From an uncultured SAR86 cluster bacterium (GTDB taxonomy: Bacteria; Pseudomonadota; Gammaproteobacteria; Magnimaribacterales; Magnimaribacteraceae), in NCBI GenBank assembly GCA_902517565.1, contig CABYCU010000002.1, forward strand, positions 115,428 through 179,427: a stretch of DNA of 64,000 bases, written 5' to 3'. The notes beneath the pieces are model-generated. The model made no database searches. It had not been told where the DNA came from and was given only the letters and a program-made list of their open reading frames with translations. A program made the translations under genes and the position numbers. Below, piece by piece: positions 8,900-20,031 of the stretch (position 1 is the stretch's first letter; every line of letters starts with the position of its first letter).

Positions 8900-9856
8900 T
8901 TGAATACTCAATTGATAAAAGCACCACTATGTGAAACAGATAAACTTTCTTGTTCTGGAGGAGAGGCTTATTTTTTTCCAATCAATGAGAAAGATTATGT
9001 AAGAGTAGCTTTCTGGAATTTGGAAAGCACTAAAGGAACCATCATCCTGCAATCCGGTAGAACAGAATTTATAGAAAAATACTATGAAGTGGTTTCTGAA
9101 TTTATTCAGAGAGGTTATGCAGTTGCTATGATGGACTGGAGAGGCCAAGGTCTTTCTTCTAGAATTTCAGCTAATAAAAGAATCGGTCACATAGATAAAT
9201 TTGGTACTTATGATAATGATTTAGTCAAAGTCATGAATGAGTATTTCATTTTAAAATGTCCCAAGCCCTACATAGGATTTGGGCATTCAATGGGGGGATG
9301 TCTTCTAACATCATATTTCATTTCATCTAATAATTTGCTGGATAAATGTATTCTTTGTGCTCCTATGCTTTCCATAAGAGCCAATGCCCTTTCGAGAAGG
9401 ATTGTAAGAACCTTAGGTTTGCTAGAAATTTTTGGCTTAGGTACCTTTTCAATGAGAAAGCCGACTTGGGATCATATAAATGATGTTTGGTTTGAAGAAC
9501 CTTTTGAAGAGAATGCGCTAACTACTGATGTAAATAGATTCAACAGAACCTATGAATTACTTTCAAATTTTCCCGAATTAGGCATTAGAGGTATGACAGT
9601 TGGTTGGTTAAAACATGCACTTAAGAGAACTGATGAATTTAAAAGCTTAGATTGGGGTGTTGCAATAAAAAAACCTCTACTATTACTGGATGCAACGAAT
9701 GATAAATTAGTAAACAGTAAATCTAATGTAGATCTTTTAGGTCAATCTGAAATGGTCACAATTGCCTCGTTCGATGCTGAACATGAAATAATGATGGAAA
9801 ATAATGAGATACGCAGTCAAGCCTGGGAGGCTATAGATCTTTTTCTTGATCGTTAA
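8900..9856 (+). CDS. Alpha/beta hydrolase (S33 / PldB-like lysophospholipase)
   Basis: MDWRGQGLSSR, GFGHSMGG, DAEHEIMME motifs; TTG start. Confidence 0.85.
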   Translation: MNTQLIKAPLCETDKLSCSGGEAYFFPINEKDYVRVAFWNLESTKGTIILQSGRTEFIEKYYEVVSEFIQRGYAVAMMDWRGQGLSSRISANKRIGHIDKFGTYDNDLVKVMNEYFILKCPKPYIGFGHSMGGCLLTSYFISSNNLLDKCILCAPMLSIRANALSRRIVRTLGLLEIFGLGTFSMRKPTWDHINDVWFEEPFEENALTTDVNRFNRTYELLSNFPELGIRGMTVGWLKHALKRTDEFKSLDWGVAIKKPLLLLDATNDKLVNSKSNVDLLGQSEMVTIASFDAEHEIMMENNEIRSQAWEAIDLFLDR

Positions 9857-11168
9857 GAAACAGTAAAAAACTATCTAATCTTTTAATTGTCTCCTCTCTT
9901 CCAAGTATCTCACAAACTAAATCTATTGAAGGTGAATTTGTAGAAGCTGTTAAGGCCAGCCTCAGAGGAAGACCGATTTTTCCGAAACCCACTTCAAGAT
10001 CCGAAGCAATCCTATCGATCACTTCTTTTATTGCAGATTGATTCCAACTATCCTTATCTACTAAAGAGCTTTTTAGTTTATTCAAATAACCGCTAGTTGC
10101 GTCTGAGCAATGTTTTTTTATTAACTTCTGATCATAAATTTCAGGTTCATTAAAAAAATAATCTGTTTGAGTAGAAAAATCATTCAAAGTTTCACATCTA
10201 TCCCTTACGGCATTAATGACCATCTTTGAGTATTCACTTTTATCAATATGGTTAAGATTAATCTTTTGGATCAACTCTTCAGTATTCATTTGATCTAAAT
10301 AGTGCTTGTTAAACCAAAGTAATTTATCCATAGAGAAAGTGGCTGGAGACTTATTCATTACTCCATCTTGAAAGCTTGCAGTCATTTCTTTGTCAGAAAA
10401 TATTTCCGTATCGCCTTTAGCCCACCCGAGTCTCAATAAATAATTTTTCAATGCTTCCGGTAAAATGCCTAACGCTTCATACTCTTGCACCCCCAGAGCA
10501 CCATGCCTTTTGGATAATCTTTTTCCGTCTTCTCCTAAAATCATCGGGACATGACCATATTGAGGGATTATTTGATTAAGAGCTTTAAATACATTGATCT
10601 GTTTGAACGTATTATTAATATGATCATCCCCTCGTATAACGTGAGAAATCTCAGAATCAATATCATCAACAACCACACAAAAATTATATGTAGCTGAACC
10701 ATCACTTCTTTCGATTATAAAATCATCAAGTTGATCATTGGAAACTTCAATTTTACCCTTCACTAAATCTTCGAAAGCTGTCGAGCCAGTTTCGGGCATT
10801 TTGAAGCGAATAACTGTATCTTCATCTTTTGAGAGTTTTAGGTCTCTATACTCTTTATCCTTTTCAGGATCTTCTCCCTTACACACGTAGGCTGTATTAT
10901 TGGCAAGAAGAGACTCTACTACCTCTCTATATCTCGTGGCATTATTAGATTGATAAACGATTTCGGCATCAAATTCAACGCCAAGCCATTTAAAGCTATT
11001 AATGATCTCTTGTGTATATTCTGCCTTGGACCTCTCTTTATCGGTATCTTCAATTCGCAGCAAACAGTCCCCTTTTAAAGATTTAGCAAATAACCAAGCA
11101 AACAGAGCTGTCCTTGCTCCACCAATGTGTAGATAGCCGGTAGGACTTGGTGCAAATCTTGTTTTCAT
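9831..11168 (-). CDS. gltX: Glutamyl-tRNA synthetase
   Basis: RFAPSPTGYLHIGGARTALF (HIGH) and KRLSKRHGA (KMSKS) signatures. Confidence 0.97.
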   Translation of the reverse strand: MKTRFAPSPTGYLHIGGARTALFAWLFAKSLKGDCLLRIEDTDKERSKAEYTQEIINSFKWLGVEFDAEIVYQSNNATRYREVVESLLANNTAYVCKGEDPEKDKEYRDLKLSKDEDTVIRFKMPETGSTAFEDLVKGKIEVSNDQLDDFIIERSDGSATYNFCVVVDDIDSEISHVIRGDDHINNTFKQINVFKALNQIIPQYGHVPMILGEDGKRLSKRHGALGVQEYEALGILPEALKNYLLRLGWAKGDTEIFSDKEMTASFQDGVMNKSPATFSMDKLLWFNKHYLDQMNTEELIQKINLNHIDKSEYSKMVINAVRDRCETLNDFSTQTDYFFNEPEIYDQKLIKKHCSDATSGYLNKLKSSLVDKDSWNQSAIKEVIDRIASDLEVGFGKIGLPLRLALTASTNSPSIDLVCEILGREETIKRLDSFLLFLNDQEKDL

Positions 11169-11172
11169 CTAG

Positions 11173-11889
11173 TTAAGATTCTTTCAAAAGCCAAACTGGT
11201 GTAACACCAGTCTCGTCTTCCATTCGTTGAAGGTATTCCAAATGAGATTGATCCTCTTCTTCAGAAACACTTGCAATAGTGAGATTTAAATTTATATTTT
11301 CGGAAGAAGTGCTTTGAGTAATTTGATCTCCATTGTCTTTGCTATTTGTAAAGTCTAAGTTACTTTGCCCCCCAGTCATGGCTAGATAAACATCCCCTAG
11401 AATTTTTGAATCCAATAAAGCGCCATGGAGTTCTCTATCATAACCACCTACTTCGTATCTATTTACAAGAGCATCAAGACTATTTCTTTGACCAGGATGC
11501 TTCTCACGGGCTATTTGTAAAGTATCTATTATGACAGAAACGTGTTTATCAACAGGATCAAATTTTTTTGAAAGCAACTTAATCTCATGATTTAAAAACC
11601 CTATATCAAATTCAGCATTATGGATAAGTAACTCTGCGTCTTTTACGAATTCGATAAAGTCATTATAAATTTCTGCAAATTTTGGTTTATCCGATAGAAA
11701 TTCAGTAGTTAGACCATGCACTTCTAATGCTCCAGGATCGCTATCTCTTTCAGGGTTTACATAGACATGAAATTCGTTCCCGGTATATTTTCTATTTATA
11801 ATTTCAACACATCCTATTTCTATAATTCTGTGTCCAGACTTACGATCAAGTCCTGTTGTTTCAGTATCAAGGATAATCTGTCTAATCAT
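11173..11889 (-). CDS. dnaQ: DNA polymerase III epsilon subunit (3'-5' exonuclease)
   Basis: ILDTETTGLD, IHNAEFDIGFLN, HGALLDSKILGDVYLAM exonuclease motifs. Confidence 0.96.
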   Translation of the reverse strand: MIRQIILDTETTGLDRKSGHRIIEIGCVEIINRKYTGNEFHVYVNPERDSDPGALEVHGLTTEFLSDKPKFAEIYNDFIEFVKDAELLIHNAEFDIGFLNHEIKLLSKKFDPVDKHVSVIIDTLQIAREKHPGQRNSLDALVNRYEVGGYDRELHGALLDSKILGDVYLAMTGGQSNLDFTNSKDNGDQITQSTSSENINLNLTIASVSEEEDQSHLEYLQRMEDETGVTPVWLLKES

Positions 11890-12323
11890 TAAAGTTCGTC
11901 AATTCCTTTATTAGCAAGCATGTCAGCCATCTCATTTTCTCTATGTCCGCTGTGACCTTTTACCCAATTCCACGCAACATTATGAAAATTATTAAGCTCA
12001 TCAAGTCTTACCCAAAGATCTTTGTTTTTTACAGGTTTTTTGGAGGCTGTTTTCCAGCCATTCTTCTTCCATCCATCAATCCAGTTTTCTATTCCATCCT
12101 TTACGTAATTAGAATCGGTAGTTAAATGAATATCAGTACTTTCCTTAAAGTATTCTAAAGCTTTAATTGCAGCTGTCATTTCCATCTTATTATTTGTCGT
12201 ATCTCTTTCTCCTCCCCAAAGAGAGAATTCTTGTTCTTTATCAATAATTAAAGCACCCCAACCACCCGGTCCTGGATTGCCTCTACAAGCTCCATCGGTA
12301 AAAATTATAATGGATTCGGTCAT
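11889..12323 (-). CDS. rnhA: Ribonuclease HI
   Basis: [45 protein letters not shown]. Confidence 0.97.
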   Translation of the reverse strand: MTESIIIFTDGACRGNPGPGGWGALIIDKEQEFSLWGGERDTTNNKMEMTAAIKALEYFKESTDIHLTTDSNYVKDGIENWIDGWKKNGWKTASKKPVKNKDLWVRLDELNNFHNVAWNWVKGHSGHRENEMADMLANKGIDEL

Positions 12324-12382
12324 ACAGAAATTGTATTACACTTGGACTAACTATTCTCACTTTCTAAGTGTAAAATTCACCT

Positions 12383-13150
12383 ATGTTTGAAATTATTCCG
12401 GTGCGTGCTTTCTCAGATAATTACATCTGGACTCTAATAAAAGATGACGAAGTGACTGTAGTAGATCCAGGTGATTCTGGACCTGTAAAAGAATTTTTGA
12501 AGGATAAAGCATTAAACTTAAAAAATATTCTTATTACACACCATCACTTTGATCATACGGGTGGTATAGAAGATCTTTCTAGAAATTTTAACTGCACTGT
12601 TTATGGCCCTAAAGGTGATCACATAAATGGAATTGATAAGACTTTAGTTGAAGGTGACCGGTTTGAAATCTCAAATGTTACTTTCAATGTTCTTGCTACT
12701 CCTGGTCATACTTTGGATCATTTATCTTTTTTTACTAATAATAGTCAACCTCTACTTTTTTCAGGAGATACACTTTTTTTTGGTGGATGCGGAAGATTGT
12801 TTGAAGGGACACCAGAACAGATGTTTCAATCTTTATCAAAACTTTCTATGCTTTCAAAAGAAACACAGGTATTTTGCGGTCATGAATATACTGAATCTAA
12901 TTTAAATTTTGCAGCCGAAGTAGAGCCTCTAAATCAAGAACTTAACAACCAATTGAATGAAGTAAGAAATTTAAGGAAAGAAGATCAAATTACCCTACCT
13001 TCATCTATAGCAATGGAGCTTAGCGTCAATCCATTTATGAGGTGTGAAGAAAATGATGTAATCATGGCGGCACAAGAATATTCTAAAAGAGAAGTTAGCC
13101 AACCTGATGAAGTTTTAGAAGTGATTCGTAACTGGAAAGACAACTTTTAA
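12383..13150 (+). CDS. gloB: Hydroxyacylglutathione hydrolase (glyoxalase II)
   Basis: THHHFDHTGG, GHTLDHLSF, SGDTLFFGGCGRLFEG, CGHEYTESN; C-terminal domain complete. Confidence 0.96.
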   Translation: MFEIIPVRAFSDNYIWTLIKDDEVTVVDPGDSGPVKEFLKDKALNLKNILITHHHFDHTGGIEDLSRNFNCTVYGPKGDHINGIDKTLVEGDRFEISNVTFNVLATPGHTLDHLSFFTNNSQPLLFSGDTLFFGGCGRLFEGTPEQMFQSLSKLSMLSKETQVFCGHEYTESNLNFAAEVEPLNQELNNQLNEVRNLRKEDQITLPSSIAMELSVNPFMRCEENDVIMAAQEYSKREVSQPDEVLEVIRNWKDNF

Positions 13151-13151
13151 A

Positions 13152-14630
13152 ATGTATAAAATATATATCTTTATATTCTTATTCCTCTTCAATGGCTGTT
13201 CGGCAATAACCAGCAAAGAGATTCTGAGTATTGATTCTCAGTCCATAACCGCAGAAGAACCTGAAGAAATTGAATCTAACTTTGTAGAGGTTCCTTTCGA
13301 TATATGGGAAAGAATTAGAGTGGAATTAACATTAACTATCCCTGAAGATCAAATAGCAGCAACTTCCTTATACAGGGAGAGGTTATATAAAAATCAATCA
13401 GCTGTTAATAGGATTAGTAAATCAGGACAAAGATATCTTCACCATACACTCTCAAGGGCTGAGGCTTTGGGGTTACCAGTAGAACTAGCACTATTACCTT
13501 TTGTGGAAAGTGAGTTCGATCCTTATGCAAAATCAGTAGATGGGGCAACTGGTATATGGCAGTTTATGCCAGCTACTGGAAAAGAATGGGGACTAAAAAC
13601 TAACTGGTGGTATGACGGAAAAAAAGATGTTTTAGCATCGACAGAAGCAGCACTACAATTTTTAACTTATTTGAATAAAAAATTTGATGGAGATTGGCTT
13701 TTAGCCATGGCAGCTTATAACACAGGTCCTACAAGAGTTAATCGAGCTATTAGGAAAAATAAAAGACAAGATAAACCTACTAGATTCTGGGATCTTGATT
13801 TACCAAAAGAAACAACAGCTTATGTACCTAAATTATTGGTTTTGTGCGAATTAATAAAAGATCCAAATTCTTTTGGTGTTAATTTACCTTCAATAGCTAA
13901 TAGACCATATTTCCAAAGAGTTAAAATACCCGGACAATTAGATCTAATGCAAGCTGCAGATCTTGCAGGATTAAAACCTGAAACAATATATGAACTCAAT
14001 CCAGGTTTTAATCAATGGGCAACTGACCCAAGCGGTCCTCATTATCTTCTACTACCTATAGGAGTATCTGATCGATTTATAACTCAATTAGAATCACTTG
14101 ACCAAAAGGACTTGGTTAGATGGGATAGATATAAAATAAGACGTGGAGACAATCTATATAGAATCGCTTCGAGATATAAAATTGAAGTAGCTGTTCTCAA
14201 AGAAATTAATGGTATGGATTCCGACCTCATTATTGCAGGTAAAGAGATTATGGTGCCAAGAGGTGCGGCCTGGGCAAATAATCAAGAACCTAGAGAAAGG
14301 GTCTACAAAGTTCTTAAAGGAGACACTTTGTGGAATATATCTAAAAAATTCAAAGTATCAATTGAAGACGTAGTACTCTGGAATGAACTGAATATAGCAA
14401 CACCTCTACAAATTGATCAAGAAGTTAAGATTTTTTCCCGATATGAAAGGATACGACAAGATGTTCCTTCAAGAGAATTACGAACTATGCTCTATCCAGT
14501 TAAATCAGGCGACACAATAAGCAGGATAGCCTCTAAATTTGATATAAGTTCAGCTCAAATTCAAGAGTGGAATGAAATAGAAGATGTTTCTAAAATCTTC
14601 CCCGGACAAGTCCTTAAACTATTTCTTTAA
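13152..14630 (+). CDS. mltD: Membrane-bound lytic murein transglycosylase with LysM repeats
   Basis: Lipoprotein signal (FNGCS), SLT domain (PFVESEFDPYAKSVDGATGIWQFMP), three C-terminal LysM modules. Confidence 0.93.
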   Translation: MYKIYIFIFLFLFNGCSAITSKEILSIDSQSITAEEPEEIESNFVEVPFDIWERIRVELTLTIPEDQIAATSLYRERLYKNQSAVNRISKSGQRYLHHTLSRAEALGLPVELALLPFVESEFDPYAKSVDGATGIWQFMPATGKEWGLKTNWWYDGKKDVLASTEAALQFLTYLNKKFDGDWLLAMAAYNTGPTRVNRAIRKNKRQDKPTRFWDLDLPKETTAYVPKLLVLCELIKDPNSFGVNLPSIANRPYFQRVKIPGQLDLMQAADLAGLKPETIYELNPGFNQWATDPSGPHYLLLPIGVSDRFITQLESLDQKDLVRWDRYKIRRGDNLYRIASRYKIEVAVLKEINGMDSDLIIAGKEIMVPRGAAWANNQEPRERVYKVLKGDTLWNISKKFKVSIEDVVLWNELNIATPLQIDQEVKIFSRYERIRQDVPSRELRTMLYPVKSGDTISRIASKFDISSAQIQEWNEIEDVSKIFPGQVLKLFL

Positions 14631-15475
14631 GAGTCAGAAGTTCTAGGATCTAACGCATCTCTTAAGCCGTCCCCTATAAAATTAAGAGAAAAGAGTGTTA
14701 GAGAAAACGCTAAAGAAGGGAAAATTAATAGCCACCAGTACTCTTCCATAGAAACAGCACCATCTCTTATCAACAGTCCCCAAGAACTTAGGGGAGCTTG
14801 GACGCCCAAACCTAAGAAACTTAAAAACGCTTCAAGCAACATGATCTGCGGAACTGTCAAAGTAGCGTAAACAATGACTGGTCCTATTGTATTAGGAATA
14901 AGATGTTTATAAATAATACCTAGTTTACTGACACCCATAGCCTCAGCAGCAAGAATGAATTCCTGTTTGCTTAATGACATAACCTGGCTCCTGACGATCC
15001 TTGCCATCGTGAGCCATTCAACCGCTCCTATAGCCATGAATAATAGAATTAAATTTCTACCAAATATCACCATCAAGAGTATGACAAATATAATGAAAGG
15101 GATTCCGTAAAGAATATCTACGATTCTCATCATTATTGTATCTGTTTTTCCTCCGGAAAAGCCAGCAACTGTTCCCCAAGTTACCCCAATGGTAAGAGCA
15201 ACTATAGTTGCAAGGAAACCTACCATAAGAGACACCCTACTTCCGTACATCATTCGGGTAAGAAGATCTCTTCCTAGTGTGTCTGTCCCTAGCCAGTGAT
15301 CGAAAGAAGGTGGAGAAGGTCCTAATTCTAGGTTTTGATAGGCGTAATCATAAGGGGCTATTAAAGGAGTAATTAAGGCTAGGAAGATAATGAAAAGAAT
15401 ATATAAAGAGCCAACAAAGGAAAGTTTATTTGATACGAGTCTATCAAGTGCATCCTTCCAGGAATTATTATTCAT
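14627..15475 (-). CDS. oppC: Oligopeptide/dipeptide ABC transporter permease (OppC type)
   Basis: HWLGTDTLGRDLLTRMMYGSR, EAFLSFLGLGVQAPLSSWG. Confidence 0.92.
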   Translation of the reverse strand: MNNNSWKDALDRLVSNKLSFVGSLYILFIIFLALITPLIAPYDYAYQNLELGPSPPSFDHWLGTDTLGRDLLTRMMYGSRVSLMVGFLATIVALTIGVTWGTVAGFSGGKTDTIMMRIVDILYGIPFIIFVILLMVIFGRNLILLFMAIGAVEWLTMARIVRSQVMSLSKQEFILAAEAMGVSKLGIIYKHLIPNTIGPVIVYATLTVPQIMLLEAFLSFLGLGVQAPLSSWGLLIRDGAVSMEEYWWLLIFPSLAFSLTLFSLNFIGDGLRDALDPRTSDS

Positions 15476-15476
15476 A

Positions 15477-16394
15477 TTAATCTCTCAATCTAGGATTTAA
15501 TGCCGCAGCAACTAAATCAGAAATTAAATTAAAGAAAATAATTAAAAATGAGAAAAAGATGGAAGAGCCAAGTATCATTGTGTAATCACGGTTAAAGGCA
15601 GCTTCTACATAAAATCTACCTAATCCAGGAATTCCGAAAATAGTTTCAACAACAAATGATCCTGCTAATAAACCTGCCATAGCTGGGCCTAAAAAAGCAA
15701 TAACGGGTGTGAGGCCTCCTCTTAATGCGTGGACTATAACTACTCTTGTTTCAGAAAGGCCTTTTGCTCGAGCTGTTCTAATGAAATCTTGATTTAGAAT
15801 TTCCAACATCCCACCCCTTGTTAACCTAGCGCAGTAGGCAGCGTATGCGGTTCCTAATGTTAAAGTTGGCAAAAGCTTGTCACCAGGCATGTAACCCCAT
15901 CCTGAAACTGGAACCCATTCAAGCCAGATTCCAAAAATAAGAATTAAAGAAGGCCCTAGTATGATGGATGGAATACATATACCGATCATCGCTGTAGACA
16001 TGGGGATATAGTCTAAAGGTGTATTAGGCTTCAAAGCCCCCAAGATTCCTGCTAATAAGCCTACTGCAAGAGCAAATAATATTGAATATAAAGCCAGTTC
16101 AAAAGTAACAGGCAAACCTATAGAAATTAATTCAGTAACTGACCTTCCGGGATATCTAAAAGAAGGGCCAAAATCACCAACTAAAATTCCTGAAAGATAG
16201 TCGAAGTATTGAACTGATAAAGGCTGGTCTAAGTTATATTTCTCATTAAGCTTTATTAAAACTTCAGGAGATACTGCCCTCTCCTCATCGAAGGGCCCTC
16301 CAGGAGCTGAGTGGACCATTAAAAAAGTGAGGGTTATTACTGTTAAAAGAACTGGAATAGCTATTCCAATTCGTCTCAAGATAAGACTAAACAT
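15477..16394 (-). CDS. oppB: Oligopeptide/dipeptide ABC transporter permease (OppB type)
   Basis: RRIGIAIPVLLTVITLTFLMVHSAPGGPF, FIRTARAKGLSE, ETIFGIPGLGRF. Confidence 0.92.
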   Translation of the reverse strand: MFSLILRRIGIAIPVLLTVITLTFLMVHSAPGGPFDEERAVSPEVLIKLNEKYNLDQPLSVQYFDYLSGILVGDFGPSFRYPGRSVTELISIGLPVTFELALYSILFALAVGLLAGILGALKPNTPLDYIPMSTAMIGICIPSIILGPSLILIFGIWLEWVPVSGWGYMPGDKLLPTLTLGTAYAAYCARLTRGGMLEILNQDFIRTARAKGLSETRVVIVHALRGGLTPVIAFLGPAMAGLLAGSFVVETIFGIPGLGRFYVEAAFNRDYTMILGSSIFFSFLIIFFNLISDLVAAALNPRLRD

Positions 16395-16405
16395 ATTGAA
16401 ATTAT

Positions 16406-18004
16406 CTATTCTATTGTTATGTATTGGTAGGCGTGTGAATCAAGTAAATTAGGCTCCCAACCTTTTACAGATTCGTGCTTCATATAAATTCTTGTATAAG
16501 TATATATCGGTATTATAGGCAACTCATCGATGAGGATCTTTTCGGCTTCATATAGGTGCTGATATCTTTCCTTCTGAGTTGTAGACTGTGCTGCCTTTTC
16601 TAGTAATCCATCATAAGTTTTATTAGACCAGCCAGTCTTGTTATTTCCTCTATCGGAAACCATCATGTCTAAAAATGTTTTAGGATCTTGATAATCTCCA
16701 ATCCAACCGGCTCTTGAAATTTCGAAGTCTCCAGTATTCTCTCTTGATAAATAAACTTTCCAATCAGTATTAGTCAAAACTATATTAACCCCTAGTGCTT
16801 CTTTCCACATTTGTTGCATTGCCTCTGCAATTTTTTGGTGCCCTTCGCTTGTGTTATAGAGCAGTTCAAAGGTGAGAGAATCACTTTCTGAATAACCAGC
16901 CTGTTTTAAAAGTTCCTTGGCTTTTGATGGATTATATTCAAGTCTTGTAGGGGGGAAATATCCATCGGGGTCAGGGGGAGTAAAAGAAAAAGCTGGAATC
17001 TGACCTCCTTTAGCTACTTTTTCTGTAATCAATTCACGGTCTATAGATAAAGATAGTGCCTTGCGTATTAATTTATTATTTAGAGGCTCCTTGTTTAGAT
17101 TAATTCTATAGTAATAGGTACCGTAATACGGACTTATGCTTATATTGTCAGGATATTGCTCTTTATATACTTCTATTTTTTCTGTGGGGATTGAACTAGT
17201 AATGTGTATCTGCCCTGCTCTAAACATAAAATCTTCTCTAGATACATTATCAATTGGCAAAAAGTGTATCTCATTGAGTTGTACTCTTTCTGCATCCCAA
17301 TAATTAGGATTCTTCTTAACTATTATAACTTGGTTTAATTTCCATTCTTCAAGAGTAAATGGACCATTCCCAATAAAATTACCTGGCCTTGTCCACTGAT
17401 TACCCAATGTATCAATCTCTCCAAACTTTTCAATGGTAGGTCGATGAACGGGTCTAGTGGTGTAATGTGCCAAAAGTTCTACAAAATAAGGAGCTGGATT
17501 CTTTAGCTTAACTTGTAAAGTTTTTGCATCTAATGCCTTGACGCCAACCAGACTAAAATCAGTTATTTTCCCTTTATTAAAATCTTCAGCGTTTAGAACA
17601 TCGTAGAGCATATCAGGGTATTGAGAACCTAAAGAAGGCATTAACATTCGATTCCAAGCATAAACGAAGTCATCTGCAGTGACTGGATCTCCATTGGACC
17701 AAGAAGCTTCTCTTAAATTAAAAATATACTCTTTTCCATCATAAGATATATCCCAACTCTGAGCCATACCAGGAAGCGGATCTAAGCCTTCAGGGTGTCT
17801 AATGACCAGACCTTCAATTAAAGCCATCAAAATTTTACTTTCTGGTACTCCTGTAACGGTATGAGGATCTAAATCCTTCGGTTCAGTACCATTACCCAAA
17901 TAAAGAATCTTTGTTTGAGGAGAAAGATCTACAGGTGGAGTGTTATCTCCACACGAACTTATTAGCGATAATAATACTAATATCCCAAAGATTTTTAATT
18001 TCAT
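16406..18004 (-). CDS. oppA: Peptide ABC transporter substrate-binding lipoprotein (OppA type)
   Basis: Lipobox (LISSC), SBP family 5 features (ALSLSIDRELITEKV, AGWIGDYQDPKTFLDMM). Confidence 0.92.
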   Translation of the reverse strand: MKLKIFGILVLLSLISSCGDNTPPVDLSPQTKILYLGNGTEPKDLDPHTVTGVPESKILMALIEGLVIRHPEGLDPLPGMAQSWDISYDGKEYIFNLREASWSNGDPVTADDFVYAWNRMLMPSLGSQYPDMLYDVLNAEDFNKGKITDFSLVGVKALDAKTLQVKLKNPAPYFVELLAHYTTRPVHRPTIEKFGEIDTLGNQWTRPGNFIGNGPFTLEEWKLNQVIIVKKNPNYWDAERVQLNEIHFLPIDNVSREDFMFRAGQIHITSSIPTEKIEVYKEQYPDNISISPYYGTYYYRINLNKEPLNNKLIRKALSLSIDRELITEKVAKGGQIPAFSFTPPDPDGYFPPTRLEYNPSKAKELLKQAGYSESDSLTFELLYNTSEGHQKIAEAMQQMWKEALGVNIVLTNTDWKVYLSRENTGDFEISRAGWIGDYQDPKTFLDMMVSDRGNNKTGWSNKTYDGLLEKAAQSTTQKERYQHLYEAEKILIDELPIIPIYTYTRIYMKHESVKGWEPNLLDSHAYQYITIE

Positions 18005-18006
18005 GA

Positions 18007-20031
18007 TTAATTAAGATGTTCTTTAAAAAAATTGATCAATTCCATATTACTCTCGTACCTAACTGTTTCATCAGAATAGCCATGGCCCTCTTTAGCAATG
18101 AATAAAGTTTTATGATCAAAACCTAAACTATTAAGCTTTTTTGAAAATTTAACAGCATCTTCGTAAGGCGCTCTTATATCTTTTTCGCCATGGATCATAA
18201 AAAAAGGAACTTTTAGTTTCTCTGCATTGTACTGAGGTGACATCTCTTTATGACGATCTTCATCATCACCGAGACGGATTGCAAGCTGAGCCATCCCCCC
18301 TCTTGAGTCTTGTATATCACCAACATTAAATAGATTGACCAAGTCATATACCCCAACATCACTTACTGAACATTTAAAAAGGTCTGGTCTCATTATTGCG
18401 CTTTGGGTTGCGGCATAGCCGCCATAACTACCTCCGTACACACAGGAATTATATTTATCAATTATGCCTTCAGAATGGAGATAATCCATTCCATCAAAAA
18501 GATCATTTAAGACGCCATCCCAATTTGCTCTAATAAACCTCTCATATGCAAGTCCGTATCCGCCGGAACCTCTGAAATTTATTTGTAAAACATTGAAACC
18601 TTCAGATGCCAGCATTTGACTCCTGTGATCGAATCCCCATGAATCTCTAATACCCTCAGGCCCACCATGTGGATGAACTATTGTTGGTGAATCAGATGAT
18701 TCTCCTATTCTACTCCTTGTTATGTATCCATAAACAGTAGCGCCATCTCTAGTAGTAAATTCTATTGGATCCATAGTGGCTAAATTTTGATAATCAATGC
18801 TTCCCCAATACTTACCAAGGGGTGTAACTTGGTCTGTTTCTTCATCCAAAAGATAATAAATTCCTGGGTTGGTGTCGGATGAAACCATAAAAATGGATTT
18901 CTTTTCATCATCGCTAGTGCTGGTAGGTGTGATCATACTTCCAGAGAAAAGATTTTTTAAATACTTCAGTCTTTCCTTTTGTTTGCTCTCACCTTTAAAG
19001 AAGACTAGAGATGGAAAACCATCCATAAAAGTAGCTCCATAAACTCCGCTTTCTTCATCAACTAAGGCAGATCCAACATCTACGGTGTCATGACGATAAA
19101 TCAATTTTCTTTTTCCACTTAGTAAATCTGTTTTGAAGATACCTGATAAATCATTTCCGTCATTTTCAATAGTCACTAAACTTTTTGCTTCTGCATTGTA
19201 AGCAACTAATTCTAGTCGATCATCCCAAGAAGTAGATTTCCAAAAACTCCAGTCGGAGTTAGTAGATTTCTTAGACATACCTAATTTTGTTCCTGTTACC
19301 TCTAAACAATCAGTTGTTTGACCGGAGCAAGCTGAACCAACTAGATAATCAGCAAGATTATTCTTTTTGTATATGTATATTTCAAAATTAAATGTGTCAG
19401 GATCAACTCCTTGCACAGCCACTAGATTTCCACTGTCGTCAAAAAGATAAAATGGTTGTTTTACTGGAGGGCTTACAAATCTCTCCATTTTTCCATCGTA
19501 GACATTTAGCTTGTATAACTTATAAAATCCGTCAGAGGAAAAGAATTGAACGATTATATGCTCATCATCATCTTCTAGCATATCCATAACAAAAGCGGGT
19601 TGCTTTGGATCATCTTTTACAGTGTCGCTTGATCGCTTTGCTTGCCTGCCAGTCAGCATTATTGATTTCTTACCGTCTATATTGACAGCATAAAGCTCCC
19701 CAGTAGGAAAACGACTATTACGAGTTGAAAATTTCGTAACTTTGGAAAGAAGTATTCGTTCGTCAGAAAGCCACCAAAAGCCTCCGATTTCTCCCTTCTT
19801 AATAAATCTATGGTTATAGATTAGTTCTTTTGTATCTAAGTTTATAATTGAGAGTACAAGTTCATCATCCACCTTTCTATGAACACCAATCATCTCGCCA
19901 TTTGGTGATATTTGTATATCGTATATATCCGGTAATTTAGAAAAGTTTTGAATATTTTCATTACCGAATAAAAAGGAAATATTTAAGAATAGAATAGCTA
20001 CAAGTATTCTTCCTATTTTAGATATGTTCAT
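18007..20031 (-). CDS. S9 family peptidase (prolyl oligopeptidase family)
   Basis: C-terminal hydrolase domain with YGGSYGGYAA nucleophile, HPHGGPEG, HGEKDIRAP, EGHGYS. Confidence 0.93.
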   Translation of the reverse strand: MNISKIGRILVAILFLNISFLFGNENIQNFSKLPDIYDIQISPNGEMIGVHRKVDDELVLSIINLDTKELIYNHRFIKKGEIGGFWWLSDERILLSKVTKFSTRNSRFPTGELYAVNIDGKKSIMLTGRQAKRSSDTVKDDPKQPAFVMDMLEDDDEHIIVQFFSSDGFYKLYKLNVYDGKMERFVSPPVKQPFYLFDDSGNLVAVQGVDPDTFNFEIYIYKKNNLADYLVGSACSGQTTDCLEVTGTKLGMSKKSTNSDWSFWKSTSWDDRLELVAYNAEAKSLVTIENDGNDLSGIFKTDLLSGKRKLIYRHDTVDVGSALVDEESGVYGATFMDGFPSLVFFKGESKQKERLKYLKNLFSGSMITPTSTSDDEKKSIFMVSSDTNPGIYYLLDEETDQVTPLGKYWGSIDYQNLATMDPIEFTTRDGATVYGYITRSRIGESSDSPTIVHPHGGPEGIRDSWGFDHRSQMLASEGFNVLQINFRGSGGYGLAYERFIRANWDGVLNDLFDGMDYLHSEGIIDKYNSCVYGGSYGGYAATQSAIMRPDLFKCSVSDVGVYDLVNLFNVGDIQDSRGGMAQLAIRLGDDEDRHKEMSPQYNAEKLKVPFFMIHGEKDIRAPYEDAVKFSKKLNSLGFDHKTLFIAKEGHGYSDETVRYESNMELINFFKEHLN